Shown: positions 53,255 to 63,110 of the stretch, in pieces
Layout of the letters: every line of letters begins with the position of its first letter
Numbering within the stretch: the first letter of the stretch is position 1
Assembly (NCBI RefSeq): GCF_036373705.1
Contig: NW_027102725.1
Coordinates: forward strand, 1 to 64,000
DNA from: Amia ocellicauda
Taxonomy: Eukaryota; Chordata; Actinopteri; Amiiformes; Amiidae
Direction: 5' to 3'
DNA: 64,000 nt
Notes under the pieces: model-generated
What the model was told of the DNA's origin: nothing
The model's database searches: none
What the model saw: only the letters and a program-made list of their open reading frames with translations
Made by a program: the position numbers and the translations under genes

Positions 53255-53330
53255 ATTTCTCACTACTTCTTTCTTAGCAGACGCCCTCTTCCTGTGCGAC
53301 TTGCCAAGGCACAAGAGATTTTTATAATGG
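53255..53330 (-). repeat. L2/SINE tail scrap
   Basis: CTTTCTTAGCAGACGCCCTC and TGTGCGACTTGCCAAGG match the inverted LINE-shared tail seen at 4185-4225, placed directly after the truncated 5S unit. Confidence 0.6.
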
Positions 53331-53938
53331 TGCAATTCAGAATCAAATTACCCACCAAGGCTTAGTACCAATGACGTGTTCAAGACGTTACACAGGTGCA
53401 GTGGAGAAATCTACAGGTCACGCACGTCCTGCAGCCCACATTGTGAGCTAATCATTGCAGACCAGGTATGGAGTCATCGTTAATGGCTCAGGGGAGGGGG
53501 GCTGTAAGGGAACATCAAGATACGATACGATACGATACGATACACCTCACCTCACCAGCGCAGCCCCGGCCGCTCCGCCTGGCGGCTGGCAGGGGGGAAG
53601 CATCTCTGCCCACTACTTTGGCGTATCGGGGATTGTAGTGGATTTCTGCTCCGTTTTCCAATGACACTTGGGATTACGGTTGATTGATTACCTCTCCGGA
53701 TTTGCACATTCCCCCAGCATGCCTCTGCCCGGCATGGGGATGGGGTGAAGTGTCCCTGTCTGCCATGGTGGTACGGACGTTTGGTGAAAGAGAGGCGCTA
53801 GAGTCTCTCCAGGGAAGGCCCCCGGCCTCACCGCCAACGAGCAGGGAGTGGGACAGGCTTCCCGGCCCCAAACAGCGAGTCGCCTCGCTCCCCCGGCCCA
53901 CCTGGGTACAAAGGCGGGTGCTCTCTAACCCAGCCCTT
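53331..53938. other. GC-rich region before U6-like copy
   Basis: Contains a short GATAC pentamer run (53519-53543) and GC-rich sequence. No convincing proximal sequence element of an snRNA promoter was found, and only a weak GTACAAAGG lies about 30 bp before the U6-like start. Confidence 0.45.
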
Positions 53939-54042
53939 GTGTTCGCGACGGCAATACGTATAATAAAACTGGAACGATACAGAGAAGATTTGCATGGCCC
54001 CTGTGCAAGGATGACACGCAAATTCGTGAAGCGTTCCATATC
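53939..54042 (+). ncRNA. U6 snRNA-like copy (probable pseudogene)
   Basis: From GTGTTCGCGACGGCAATACG to GCGTTCCATA. The central block GGAACGATACAGAGAAGATT is unchanged from vertebrate U6 and GATGACACGCAAATTCGTGA is intact; the ACAGAGA box (pairs with the 5' splice site) is present. AGC of the AGC triad is TGC, the 5' stem has several changes, and the 3' end runs into TCTTGGTCAG with no T run. Lack of a Pol III terminator and promoter elements favours a pseudogene. Confidence 0.75.
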
Positions 54043-54239
54043 TTGGTCAGTTTCTCGGTAGCGCGCCGGTTCCCATTGTCCTTGCGGGCATCTGGTGCTT
54101 GCGTCGCGGGCGGTTTCTCACACCGTGGGTATCTCTCCCTCTCGCGCCCGTGCTCGGTGGTGTCGAGTCCTCTCGCACTCCTGCGTCACAGCGGATCTCT
54201 CGACCCCGTTCGGCGCAAGCGAATTTTCCCTCCGTTTTT
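54043..54239. other. GC-rich unassigned spacer
   Basis: Between the U6-like copy and the point (about 54240) where the tRNA/hAT array sequence begins; nothing recognised. Confidence 0.4.
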
Positions 54240-54960
54240 GTTCTTTCCACTGCTAGCGCTGCCTCTGTGAAGGCGGATGGTGCTTGTGAGAAGTCAACAG
54301 CGTGTCCACCGAAAAGGGTGTCTGACTCCTGGTTTTGGATCCGGAAGGGTTGATAACAGACCGAAACGGTTACAATATGATACTGCTTAGATTAATTGTG
54401 AATATGTATTGTGATCGTGCTCGGCTCAGGTGTGCGTTCAGTCCGCACACAAAACATTTTGGTCGCGAAACGTCTAATCAAATCGAATAAAATGGCGGGG
54501 ATAGCATGTTTGATCCGTGTGCTATTGTTTTTCAACAATTGTAATGCCCTTTGTAACGTTTAACCACTTCGTTACATACAGCTTGTTATAGGATATTTTG
54601 AACTGAACCTATTTTGCTGTGAATTTATATTTACTGCGAATAGTTTATTGTGGCTGGTCTTGGTCTGTCTGCACTAAATAAATGATTTGTATCAAGGGAT
54701 TATTTAGTTTGTCTGTGTACTTTTTTACCTAACCACTAAAGGCCACTCCTTGCACTTCACACATTTGCCCTTTTAATTACTCCCTTACTGACATACATTA
54801 ACATGCAATGTGCGTGTGATAATAGTTTTAGCAGCCTGTTGCCATTCAGCTGAGACAATAACTAGTAAATCCTTTTATTTATTTTTTCATGTTGGTGCGC
54901 CGCGAAGGTTTTTGGTCTCAGCAAAGTGTGCCGTGGCATTACAACGCTTGGGAACCACTG
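54240..54960 (-). mobile_element. hAT-type transposon, right-end fragment at array border
   Basis: Matches the right part of the complete hAT units (57955-58674 and 61432-62151) and ends with GGGAACCACTG, then the GCTTGGCT duplication (54961-54968). Its left part and the LTR are absent, so the array is cut here and joined to the U6 region. Confidence 0.7.
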
Positions 54961-55439
54961 GCTTGGCTTGTTGGGCATCCAGGTATGCACTGAGATTACG
55001 ATCGGCACGATGATTGTCGTTCTCAGGAGAATTGTGTTTCTTTGCTGATCACGTTCTCTGTCGCTTTTTACACAGTTCTTACAAGTGGCACATTGGGGAT
55101 GAGGAGCAGAGCATGCTGACACGCATAGCTGTGGACTTCTGCATGGCATGGGGCCACAGGTCATTCCAAGTATTTCAAGACGACTGCAAATGTGTGGACA
55201 CGTTGTGTTGGCCCAACCCTCACAGATTGTGCCAAGTCAAGTAGAGATGCATGTTGTGCTGTTCTAAAGTGACACGTCGTCAACGGCAAAAACACCTCTC
55301 AGAGTTCCTGGCTTGACTTGCCTCTGGAAGACAACAGGCTGGATATTTGCCGAAAGAAGCAAAGAGGACTAGACACCTCGCCTAGACGCAACTGCAGATT
55401 TCATTGTCATTTTACCATCATGGCCCTCGGTCAACAAGG

Positions 55440-55512
55440 CACCCAAACAGGGACTTGAACCCTGGCCCCTCGGATTAAAAGTCTGATGCTCTACCGGCTG
55501 AACTACCCGGGC
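55440..55512 (-). tRNA. tRNA-Lys (UUU), unit 1
   Basis: A 73-nt cloverleaf. Acceptor GCCCGGG pairs with TTTGGGT (wobbles). The anticodon loop CTTTTAA carries UUU, and the T arm CAGGGTTCAAGTCCCTG is perfect. The A box differs slightly (TAGTTCAGCCGG). No T run follows closely on the minus strand, so termination is unclear. Confidence 0.85.
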
Positions 55513-55747
55513 TTCAGTGAGGTGCTTCACAATGTGTTGGCTTCATGATATTTCCAGACCGCTTTCTGGACGGTTTAGAAAACTGGGCTCAGGGTGAAAA
55601 GGGTCACATGCATATGAGATGTGTGGGCAATGCGAGTTCTCCACAACAAATCCGAATTTCCGGGGTTTTTTCCTTGTCCTCATGCAATTCCAATGGCTTG
55701 ACATTTGGGAGCTCGTCCAAAACCGATGTCAAACCATAATCACGCCT

Positions 55748-55836
55748 TTCTTCGAGCCGGAATTGAACCAGCGACCTAAGGAAGCCCGCTGCCTGAAACC
55801 TACAGTCCTCCACTCTACCAACTGAGCTATCAAAGG
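55748..55836 (-). tRNA. tRNA-Tyr (GUA) with 16-nt intron, unit 1
   Basis: The 5' half ends GGAGGACTGTAG with anticodon GUA (55801-55803). A 16-nt intron (GTTTCAGGCAGCGGGC) follows, then the 3' half with T arm GCTGGTTCAATTCCGGC. The 1:72 pair is C-A, a mismatch. A TTTT terminator lies about 25 bp downstream on the minus strand (55719-55722). Confidence 0.85.
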
Positions 55837-56144
55837 GAAGCTTCTCACCGTCTTCCTCTGGAAGTCTCTGTGGCCGTGCAAAGCCAAGAAGCACCGTGGC
55901 TTGGCTCAGTGGTTTTCAACCCGTGTACCGTGAGTACTACCCAATTGTGTCGTGAGATTTTTATCCCCTGAAAAATATTATGTCATTTTGTTTGGTCAAC
56001 TTCATAAATCTTGTATCAAATCAAACTTATTCAAATGTGTGAAAATATTACATTTATACATCACCTGTAGAAAGCGTTTCATAACTGAAATGTTGTGTTT
56101 GCCGGACTGAACGCACACCTACACTGAGTTGCAGTGCTATCAGT

Positions 56145-57522
56145 TGTATCGTAAGGTACACTTATAAATTTCAATTTAAGAAGTGAATTTATAGTATCAC
56201 CTTATCACGAATCCTGGAATCTTGTAGAACTCAATTTCTGTAATAATTGGACACAGACACCAATTCCAAAGATATAAATTGTTAAATTTATTCAAAACCA
56301 AAGACTAAATGTAGCACTACACTAATTATACAAAAGGGAAAAGCTAATTAAAATTCAACTCTAGATCAACAAATCAAAGACAAATCACTTCCGTGACCAA
56401 ATCAAAGACCATGGGATCGCATATGATTACACACAAATCGTTAAACAAAAAAGGTTATAAACACATTAACTACAATACCGGTTAGTAAGACGAAGGTGAG
56501 TCTCTCGTTAGTATTGTTAGTCAGACATTAAATAACTACGCAGGTTAGTATTTATGTCAGGTAACTTCTCGTGATATATATATCAGTCTCATTTACGTTT
56601 AGGTGCCGAGAAAGATCCTATCATTACTTGTTACCACAATTTCCCTTAACTGATTATTATTCAATGATCAAGGATAGGCAGGGCCACCAATAATCTAACG
56701 TCTATTGACTTGTGTCAATTTCAGACTAAACAGTTAAACAGGAATGAGAAGATATTTCTCGGGGTTGACAGATTTTATTTCTAAAATTATCAACAAAACA
56801 GTTTAATGCAACACACATTTATATTTAAGAAAACTAAATGATATTACACATTCAAGAGTTATGAATCACAGAATAACATTTCTAATTGATTTCTCAAATG
56901 TCATGAATCATGAACTCCAAACTGTTAAACTTATCTGAACTTCGTCGCAGAGAGGCCTCTCTGTCTTCGGGCTCAGATCACAGCACACGGCACATGGTCC
57001 GTGTGGTTTGGAACAAAGGCAGTGCGGTTCGGCTTTGTCCAAGAACTTCCACTCAGTCGATGCACCTGGAAGTTGGGGTTTCGCGAAATTAGAGTCTTTT
57101 CCAAACAGATTTTCCACTGGTTTGAAGGCTCCAAGGTTGTGCACAAAATCTTCTTTGTAAGCAGGGTTCCACCGTAGTTACTTGAAGACAAAGTCTTTGA
57201 GGAAAGCAGGGCCCTGTTCGTTCCAAGGGTCAAGTTTCTTAAGACTCAAATAGCTATTTAAATGACTGAACACTTTCATATACATTCGACTTACTCAATT
57301 GTCCAGCTGTAAAACTCCACTGATCAGGTGGGCACAGGCGGGCATGCGCAGTCTGTAAAGTTCTTTATTTAATAAAGTCCTTTAAAAGAATTCTTCGTAC
57401 GGCTCAATCTCCTTCTCCCAGTTTAACTCTTCTGTTGCTGGCAAAGACTTGGTTGGTTTCTGGTTCCGGTTCGGGCAACAGAGCTACAGGTTGAGCTGTG
57501 GCAGCGAGTTACTGGTTCAGGT

Positions 57523-57572
<50 letters not shown>

Positions 57573-57869
57573 GCACTGTTCCTTATAGTCTGTCAGATCA
57601 ATAGGTGATTGGTTCTTGAGTTCTTGAGATTGGATTTCGGTTTCAGCCCCCAGTGTCCTAATGGAGGGGGGCTTGATTTATGACTGATGTCAATCCATGC
57701 CATCTTTTGGAAATGCCGGTTGGCCCGGGTTCGTAGCTCTATGTCGGGATTTCGGCTCTCGTCCACTTCAAAGAGTTTTTATCACCTACAGGCCCCTTTC
57801 TCCAGACATCTCATAGCAGGATTCAACCTATTTGGCCTCTTCTCGGTGCCATCCTCCCCAAAACTGTCA
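56145..57869 (-). mobile_element. LTR (fossil) in array unit 1
   Basis: Minus-strand copy, 1725 bp, of the LTR at 46518-48253, from TGTATCGTAAGG to AAACTGTCA. No primer-binding-like site lies on its left, so it is a solo LTR or a 3' LTR. On the right, about 85 bp with a purine-rich run on the minus strand could be a remnant of element interior. A GA microsatellite is at 57530-57568. Confidence 0.75.
57530..57568. repeat. (GA)n microsatellite in LTR
   Basis: GA dinucleotide run in the LTR, also present at 61011-61044 in the next unit; the forward LTR has a shorter CT run at the same place (about 46826-46840). Confidence 0.9.
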
Positions 57870-58674
57870 CTTTGTCTCATTTGGCTTTGGTTTCCCCCCT
57901 CTGTGTTGAATAATCGGGCTCTAAATAGCCCCGGCGTTTCTCCTGCAGTTCTTCGTTCTTTCCACTGCTAGCGCTGCCTTTGTGAAGGCAGATGGTGCTT
58001 GTGAGAAGTCAACAGCGTGTCCACCGAAAAGGGTGTCTGACTCCTGGTTTTGGATCCGGAAGGGTTGATAACAGACCGAAACGGTTACAATATGATACTG
58101 CTTAGATTAACTGTGGATATGTATTGTGATCGTGCTCGGCTCAGGTGTGCATTCAGTCTGCACACAAAACATTTCGGTCGCGAAACGTCTAATCAAATCG
58201 AATAAAACGGCGGGGATAGCATGTTTGATCCGTGTGCTATTGTTTTTCAACAATTGTAATGCCCTTTGTAACGTTTAACCACTTCGTTAAATACAGCTTG
58301 TTATAGGATATTGTGAACTGAACCTATTTTGCTGTGAATTTATATTTACTGCGAATAGTTTATTGTGGCTGGTCTTGGTCTGTCTGCACTAAATAAATGA
58401 TTTGTATCAAGGGATTATTTAGTTTGTCTGTGTACTATTTTACCTAACCACTAAGGGCCACTCCTTGCACTTCACACATTTGCCCTTTTAATTACTCCCT
58501 TACTGACATACTTTAACATGCAATGTGCATGTGATAATAGTTTTAGCAGCCTGTTGCCATTCAGGTGAGACAATACCTAGTAAATCCTTTTTTTTTTTTT
58601 TCATGTTGGTGCGCCGCGAAGGTTTTTGGTCTCAGCAAAGTGTGCCGTGGCATTACAACGCTTGGGAACCACTG

Positions 58675-59381
58675 GCTTGGCTTGTTGGGCATCCAGGTAT
58701 GCACTGAGATTACGATCGGCACGATGATTGTCGTTCTCAGGAGAATTGTGTTTCTTTGCTGATCACGTTCTCTGTCGCTTTTTACACAGTTCTTACAAGT
58801 GGCACATTGGGGATGAGGAGCAGAGCATGCTGACACGCATAGCTGTGGACTTCTGCATGGCATGGGGCCACAGGTCATTCCAAGTATTTCAAGACGCCTG
58901 CAAATGTGTGGACACGTTGTGTTGGCCCAACCCTCACAGATTGTGCCAAGTCAAGTAGAGATGCATGTTGTGCTGTTCTAAAGTGACACGTCGTCAACGG
59001 CAAAAACATCTCTAAGAGTTCCTGGCTTGACTTGCCTCTGGAAGACAACACTTGCCCAGGCTGGATATTGAAAAGGGTCACATGCATATGAGATGTTTGG
59101 CCAATGCGAGTTTTCCACAGCAAATCCGAATTTCCGGTGTTTTCTCCTTGTCCTCATGCAATTCCAATGGCTTGACATTTGGGAGCTCGTCAAAAAACCG
59201 ATGTCAAACCATAATCACGCCTTCCTTCGAGCAGGAATTGAACCAGCGACCTAAGGATGCCCGCTGCCTGAAACCTACAGTCCTCCACTCTACCAACTGA
59301 GCTATCAAAGGGAAGCTGCTCACTGTCTTCCCCTGGCAGTCTCAGTGGCCGTGCAACGCCAAGAAGCACCGTGGCTTGGCT
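58675..59381. repeat. tRNA spacer block of array unit 2, with deletion
   Basis: 707 bp between GCTTGGCT borders. Compared with units 1 and 3, about 250 bp are missing at 59068-59074 (GGCTGGATATTGAAAAGGG), which removes tRNA-Lys entirely. Confidence 0.8.
59223..59311 (-). tRNA. tRNA-Tyr (GUA) with intron, unit 2
   Basis: 89 nt with the same intron as unit 1. The acceptor CCTTTGA/TCGAAGG is paired. The T stem has one change (CCTGC for CCGGC), which creates a mismatch. A six-T terminator lies just downstream on the minus strand (AAAAAA at 59192-59197). Confidence 0.85.
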
Positions 59382-60997
59382 CAGTGGTTTTCAACCCGTG
59401 TGCCGTGAGGACTACCCAATTGTGTCGTGAGATTTTTATCCCCTGAAAAATATTATGTCATTTTGTTTGGTCAACTTCATAAATCTTGTATCAAATCAAA
59501 CTTATTCAAATGTGTGAAAATATTACATTTATACATCACCTGTAGAAAGCGTTTCATAACTGAAATTTTGTGTTTGCCGGACTGAACGCACACCTACACT
59601 GAGTTGCAGTGCTATCAGTTGTATCGTAAGGTACACTTATAAATTTCAATTTAAGAAGTGAATCTATAGTATCACCTTATCACGAATCCTGGAATCTTGT
59701 AGAACTCAATTTCTGTAATAATTGGACACAGACACCAATTCCAAAGATATAAATTGTTAAATTTATTCAAAACCAAAGACTAAATGTAGCACTACACTAA
59801 TTATACAAAAGGGAAAAGCTAATTAAAATTCAACTCTAGATCAACAAATCAAAGACAAATCACTTCCGTGACCAAATCAAAGACCATGGGATCGCATATG
59901 ATAACACACAAATCGTTAAACAAAAAAGGTTATAAACACATTAACTACAATACCGGTTAGTAAGACGAAGGTGAGTCTCTCGTTAGTATTGTTAGTCAGA
60001 CATTAAATAACTACGCAGGTTAGTATTTATGTCAGGTAACTTCTCGTTATATATATATCAGTCTCATTTACGTTTAGGTGCCGAGAAAGATCCTATCATT
60101 ACTTGTTACCACAATTTCCCTTAACTGATTATTATTCAATGATCAAGGATAGGCAGGGCCACCAATAATCTAACGTCTATTGACTTGTGTCAATTTCAGA
60201 CTAAACAGTTAAACAGGAATGAGAAGATATTTCTCGGGGTTGACAGATTTTATTTCTAAAATTATCAACAAAACAGTTTAATGCAACACACATTTATATT
60301 TAAGAAAACTAAATGATATTACACATTCTAGAGTTATGAATCACAGAATAACATTTCTAATTGATTTCTCAAATGTCATGAATCATGAACTCCAAACTGT
60401 TAAACTTATCTGAACTTCGTCGCAGAGAGGCCTCTCTGTCTTCGGGCTCAGATCACAGCACACGGCACATGGTCCGTGTGGTTTGGAACAAAGGCAGTGC
60501 GGTTCGGCTTTGTCCGAGAACTTCCACTCAGTCGATGCACCTGGAAGTTGGGGTTTCGCGAAATTAGAGTCTTTTCCAAACAGATTTTCCACTGGTTTGA
60601 AGGCTCCAAGGTTGTGCACAAAATCTTCTTTGTAAGCAGGGTTCCACCGTAGTTACTTGAAGACAAAGTCTTTGAGGAAAGCAGGGCCCTGTTCGTTCCA
60701 AGGGTCAAGTTTCTTAAGACTCAAATAGCTATTTAAATGACTGAACACTTTCATATACATTCGACTTACTCAATTGTCCAGCTGTAAAACTCCACTGATC
60801 AGGTGGGCACAGGCGGGCATGCGCAGTCTGTAAAGTTCTTTATTTAATAAAGTCCTTTAAAAGAATTCTTCGTACGGCTCAATCTCCTTCTCCCAGTTTA
60901 ACTCTTCTGTTGCCGGCAAAGACTTGGTTGGTTTCTGGTTCCGGTTTGGGCAACAGAGCTACAGGTTGAGCTGTTGCAGCAAGTTACTGGTTCAGGT

Positions 60998-61049
<52 letters not shown>

Positions 61050-62151
61050 GCACTGTTCCTTATAGTCTGTCAGATCAATAGGTGATTGGTTCTTGAGTTC
61101 TTGAGATTGGATTTCGGTTTCAGCCCCCAGTGTCCTAATGGAGGGGGGCTTGATTTATGACTGATGTCAATCCATGCCATCTTTTGGAAATGCCGGTTGG
61201 CCCGGGTTCGTAGCTCTATGTCGGGATTTCGGCTCTCGTCCACTTCAAAGAGTTTTTATCACCTACAGGCCCCTTTCTCCAGACATCTCATAGCAGGATT
61301 CAACCTATTTGGCCTCTTCTCGGTGCCATCCTCCCCAAAACTGTCACTTTGTCTCATTTGGCTTTGGTTTCCCCCCTCTGTGTTGAATAATCGGGCTCTA
61401 AATAGCCCCGGCGTTTCTCCTGCAGTTCTTCGTTCTTTCCACTGCTAGCGCTGCCTTTGTGAAGGCAGATGGTGCTTGTGAGAAGTCAACAGCGTGTCCA
61501 CCGAAAAGGGTGTCTGACTCCTGGTTTTGGATCCGGAAGGGTTGATAACAGACCGAAACGGTTACAATATGATACTGCTTAGATTAACTGTGGATATGTA
61601 TTGTGATCGTGCTCGGCTCAGGTGTGCGTTCCGTCTGCACACAAAACATTTCGGTCGCGAAACGTCTAATCGAATCGAATAAAACGGCGGGGATAGCATG
61701 TTTGATCCGTGTGCTATTGTTTTTCAACAATTGTAATGCCCTTTGTAACGTTTAACCACTTCGTAACATACAGCTTGTTATAGGATATTGTGAACTGAAC
61801 CTATTTTGCTGTGAATTTATATTTACTGCGAATAGTTTATTGTGGCTGGTCTTGGTCTGTCTGCACTAAATAAATGATTTGTATCAAGGGATTATTTAGT
61901 TTGTCTGTGTAATTTTTTACCTAACCACTAAGGGCCACTCCTTGCACTTCACACATTTGCCCTTTTAATTACTCCCTTACTGACATACTTTAACATGCAA
62001 TGTGCGTGTGATATTAGTTTTAGCAGCCTGTTGCCATTCAGGTGAGACAATACCTAGTAAATCCTTTTTTTTTTTTTTCATGTTGGTGCGCCGCGAAGGT
62101 TTTTGGTCTCAGCAAAGTGTGCCGTGGCATTACAACGCTTGGGAACCACTG
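59382..62151. mobile_element. hAT-type transposon, array copy 2 (2770 bp, with LTR inside)
   Basis: Same termini, same GCTTGGCT borders (59374-59381 and 62152-62159) and same internal LTR (59620-61346) as copy 1. Differences between copies 1 and 2 are few. Confidence 0.8.
59620..61346 (-). mobile_element. LTR (fossil) in array unit 2
   Basis: Near-identical to 56145-57869, in the same position within the hAT element, which shows that it was amplified along with the unit and not inserted independently. Confidence 0.75.
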
Positions 62152-62658
62152 GCTTGGCTTGTTGGGCATCCAGGTATGCACTGAGATTACGATCGGCACG
62201 ATGATTGTCGTTCTCAGGAGAATTGTGTTTCTTTGCTGATCACGTTCTCTGTCGCTTTTTACACAGTTCTTACAAGTGGCACATTGGGGATGAGGAGCAG
62301 AGCATGCTGACACGCATAGCTGTGGACTTCTGCATGGCATGGGGCCACAGGTCATTCCAAGTATTTCAAGACGCCTGCAAATGTGTGGACACGTTGTGTT
62401 GGCCCAACCCTCACAGATTGTGCCAAGTCAAGTAGAGATGCATGTTGTGCTGTTCTAAAGTGACACGTCGTCAACGGCAAAAACATCTCTCAGAGTTCCT
62501 GGCTTGACTTGCCTCTGGAAGACAACACTTGCCCAGGCTGGATATTTGCCGAAAGAAGCAAAGAGGACTAGACACCTTGCCTAGACGCAACTGCATATTT
62601 CATTGTCACCTGGAAGGCCATCCAGGCTTTTCACCATTATGGCCCTCGGTCAACATGG

Positions 62659-62731
62659 CGCCCAAACAGGGACTCGAACCCTGGACCCTCAGATTAAAAG
62701 TCTGATGCTCTACCGGCTGAGCTACCCGGAC
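62659..62731 (-). tRNA. tRNA-Lys (UUU), unit 3
   Basis: Closer to the standard vertebrate sequence than unit 1: A box TAGCTCAGCCGG, anticodon stem CAGAC/TTCTG-type paired, T arm CAGGGTTCGAGTCCCTG. Position 2 is T (GTCCGGG), giving a T-G pair. CCA happens to be encoded right after the discriminator (62656-62658 on the plus strand, TGG). Confidence 0.88.
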
Positions 62732-62966
62732 TTCAGTGAAGTGCTTCACAATGTGTTGGCTTCATGATTGTTCCAGACCGCTTTCTGGCCGGTTTAGAAA
62801 ACTGGGCTCAGGGTGAAAAGGGTCACATGCATATGAGATGTTTGGGCAATGCGAGTTTTCCACTGCAAATCCGAATTTCCGGTGTTTTCTCCTTGTCCTC
62901 ATGCAATTCCAATGGCTTGACATTTGGGAGCTCGTCCAAAACCGATGTCAAACCATAATCACGCCT

Positions 62967-63040
62967 TCCTTCGAGCGACCTAAGGATGCCCGCTGCCTGA
63001 AACCTACAGTCCTCCGCTCTACCAACTGAGCTATCGAAGG
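62967..63040 (-). pseudogene. tRNA-Tyr with T-arm deleted, unit 3
   Basis: The 5' half, anticodon GUA, 16-nt intron and acceptor (CCTTCGA/TCGAAGG) match standard tRNA-Tyr very well. However, 15 nt covering the T arm are missing, so GGTCG runs straight into CTCGAAGG. The B box of the Pol III promoter is lost. A GCT repeat at both edges suggests a short-homology deletion. Confidence 0.85.
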
Positions 63041-63110
63041 GAAACTTCTCAACGTCTTCCCCTGGCAGTCTCAATGGCCGTGCAAAGCCAAAAAGCACCG
63101 TGGCTTGGCT

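Larger units (their letters stand above)
54961..55906. repeat. tRNA spacer block of array unit 1
   Basis: A 946-bp block that begins and ends with GCTTGGCT, the hAT target duplication. It holds tRNA-Lys and tRNA-Tyr on the minus strand. A 76-codon plus frame (55014-55244) is present in all three blocks, but only because the blocks are copies; no protein family was recognised. Confidence 0.75.
55907..58674. mobile_element. hAT-type transposon, array copy 1 (2768 bp, with LTR inside)
   Basis: Ends CAGTGGTTTTCAACCCGTGT and (reverse complement) CAGTGGTTCCCAAGCGTTGT are inverted hAT/Charlie-style termini. GCTTGGCT flanks both sides (55899-55906 and 58675-58682). No transposase was recognised. A minus-strand LTR occupies 56145-57869. 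Confidence 0.8.
62152..63110. repeat. tRNA spacer block of array unit 3
   Basis: 959 bp between GCTTGGCT borders, with both tRNA positions present. Period from unit 2 to unit 3 is 3477 bp; from unit 1 to unit 2 it is 3715 bp. Confidence 0.75.

Noticed and set aside
48425-53327. Many open frames of 60-180 codons across the 5S array on both strands
   Set aside because: They are produced by the 5S sequence and its T-rich spacers and repeat with the array period.
55014-55244. A 76-codon frame conserved in all three tRNA blocks
   Set aside because: Conservation comes from recent duplication of the whole unit. There is no family match and no sign of selection on codons that can be seen here.
56908-57233. 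Minus-strand frames of 78-86 codons repeated in each LTR copy
   Set aside because: They lie in the LTR and show no retroviral or host protein motif; repetition follows the LTR copies.
56145-57869. A full retroviral provirus in the tRNA array
   Set aside because: No second LTR and no gag, pol or env-like coding sequence adjoin it in the unit; only an LTR and a short flank can be supported.
62656-62658. Encoded CCA after tRNA-Lys in unit 3 as a sign of bacterial or organellar origin
   Set aside because: Unit 1 lacks it and the surrounding sequence is the nuclear array, so it is a chance match.
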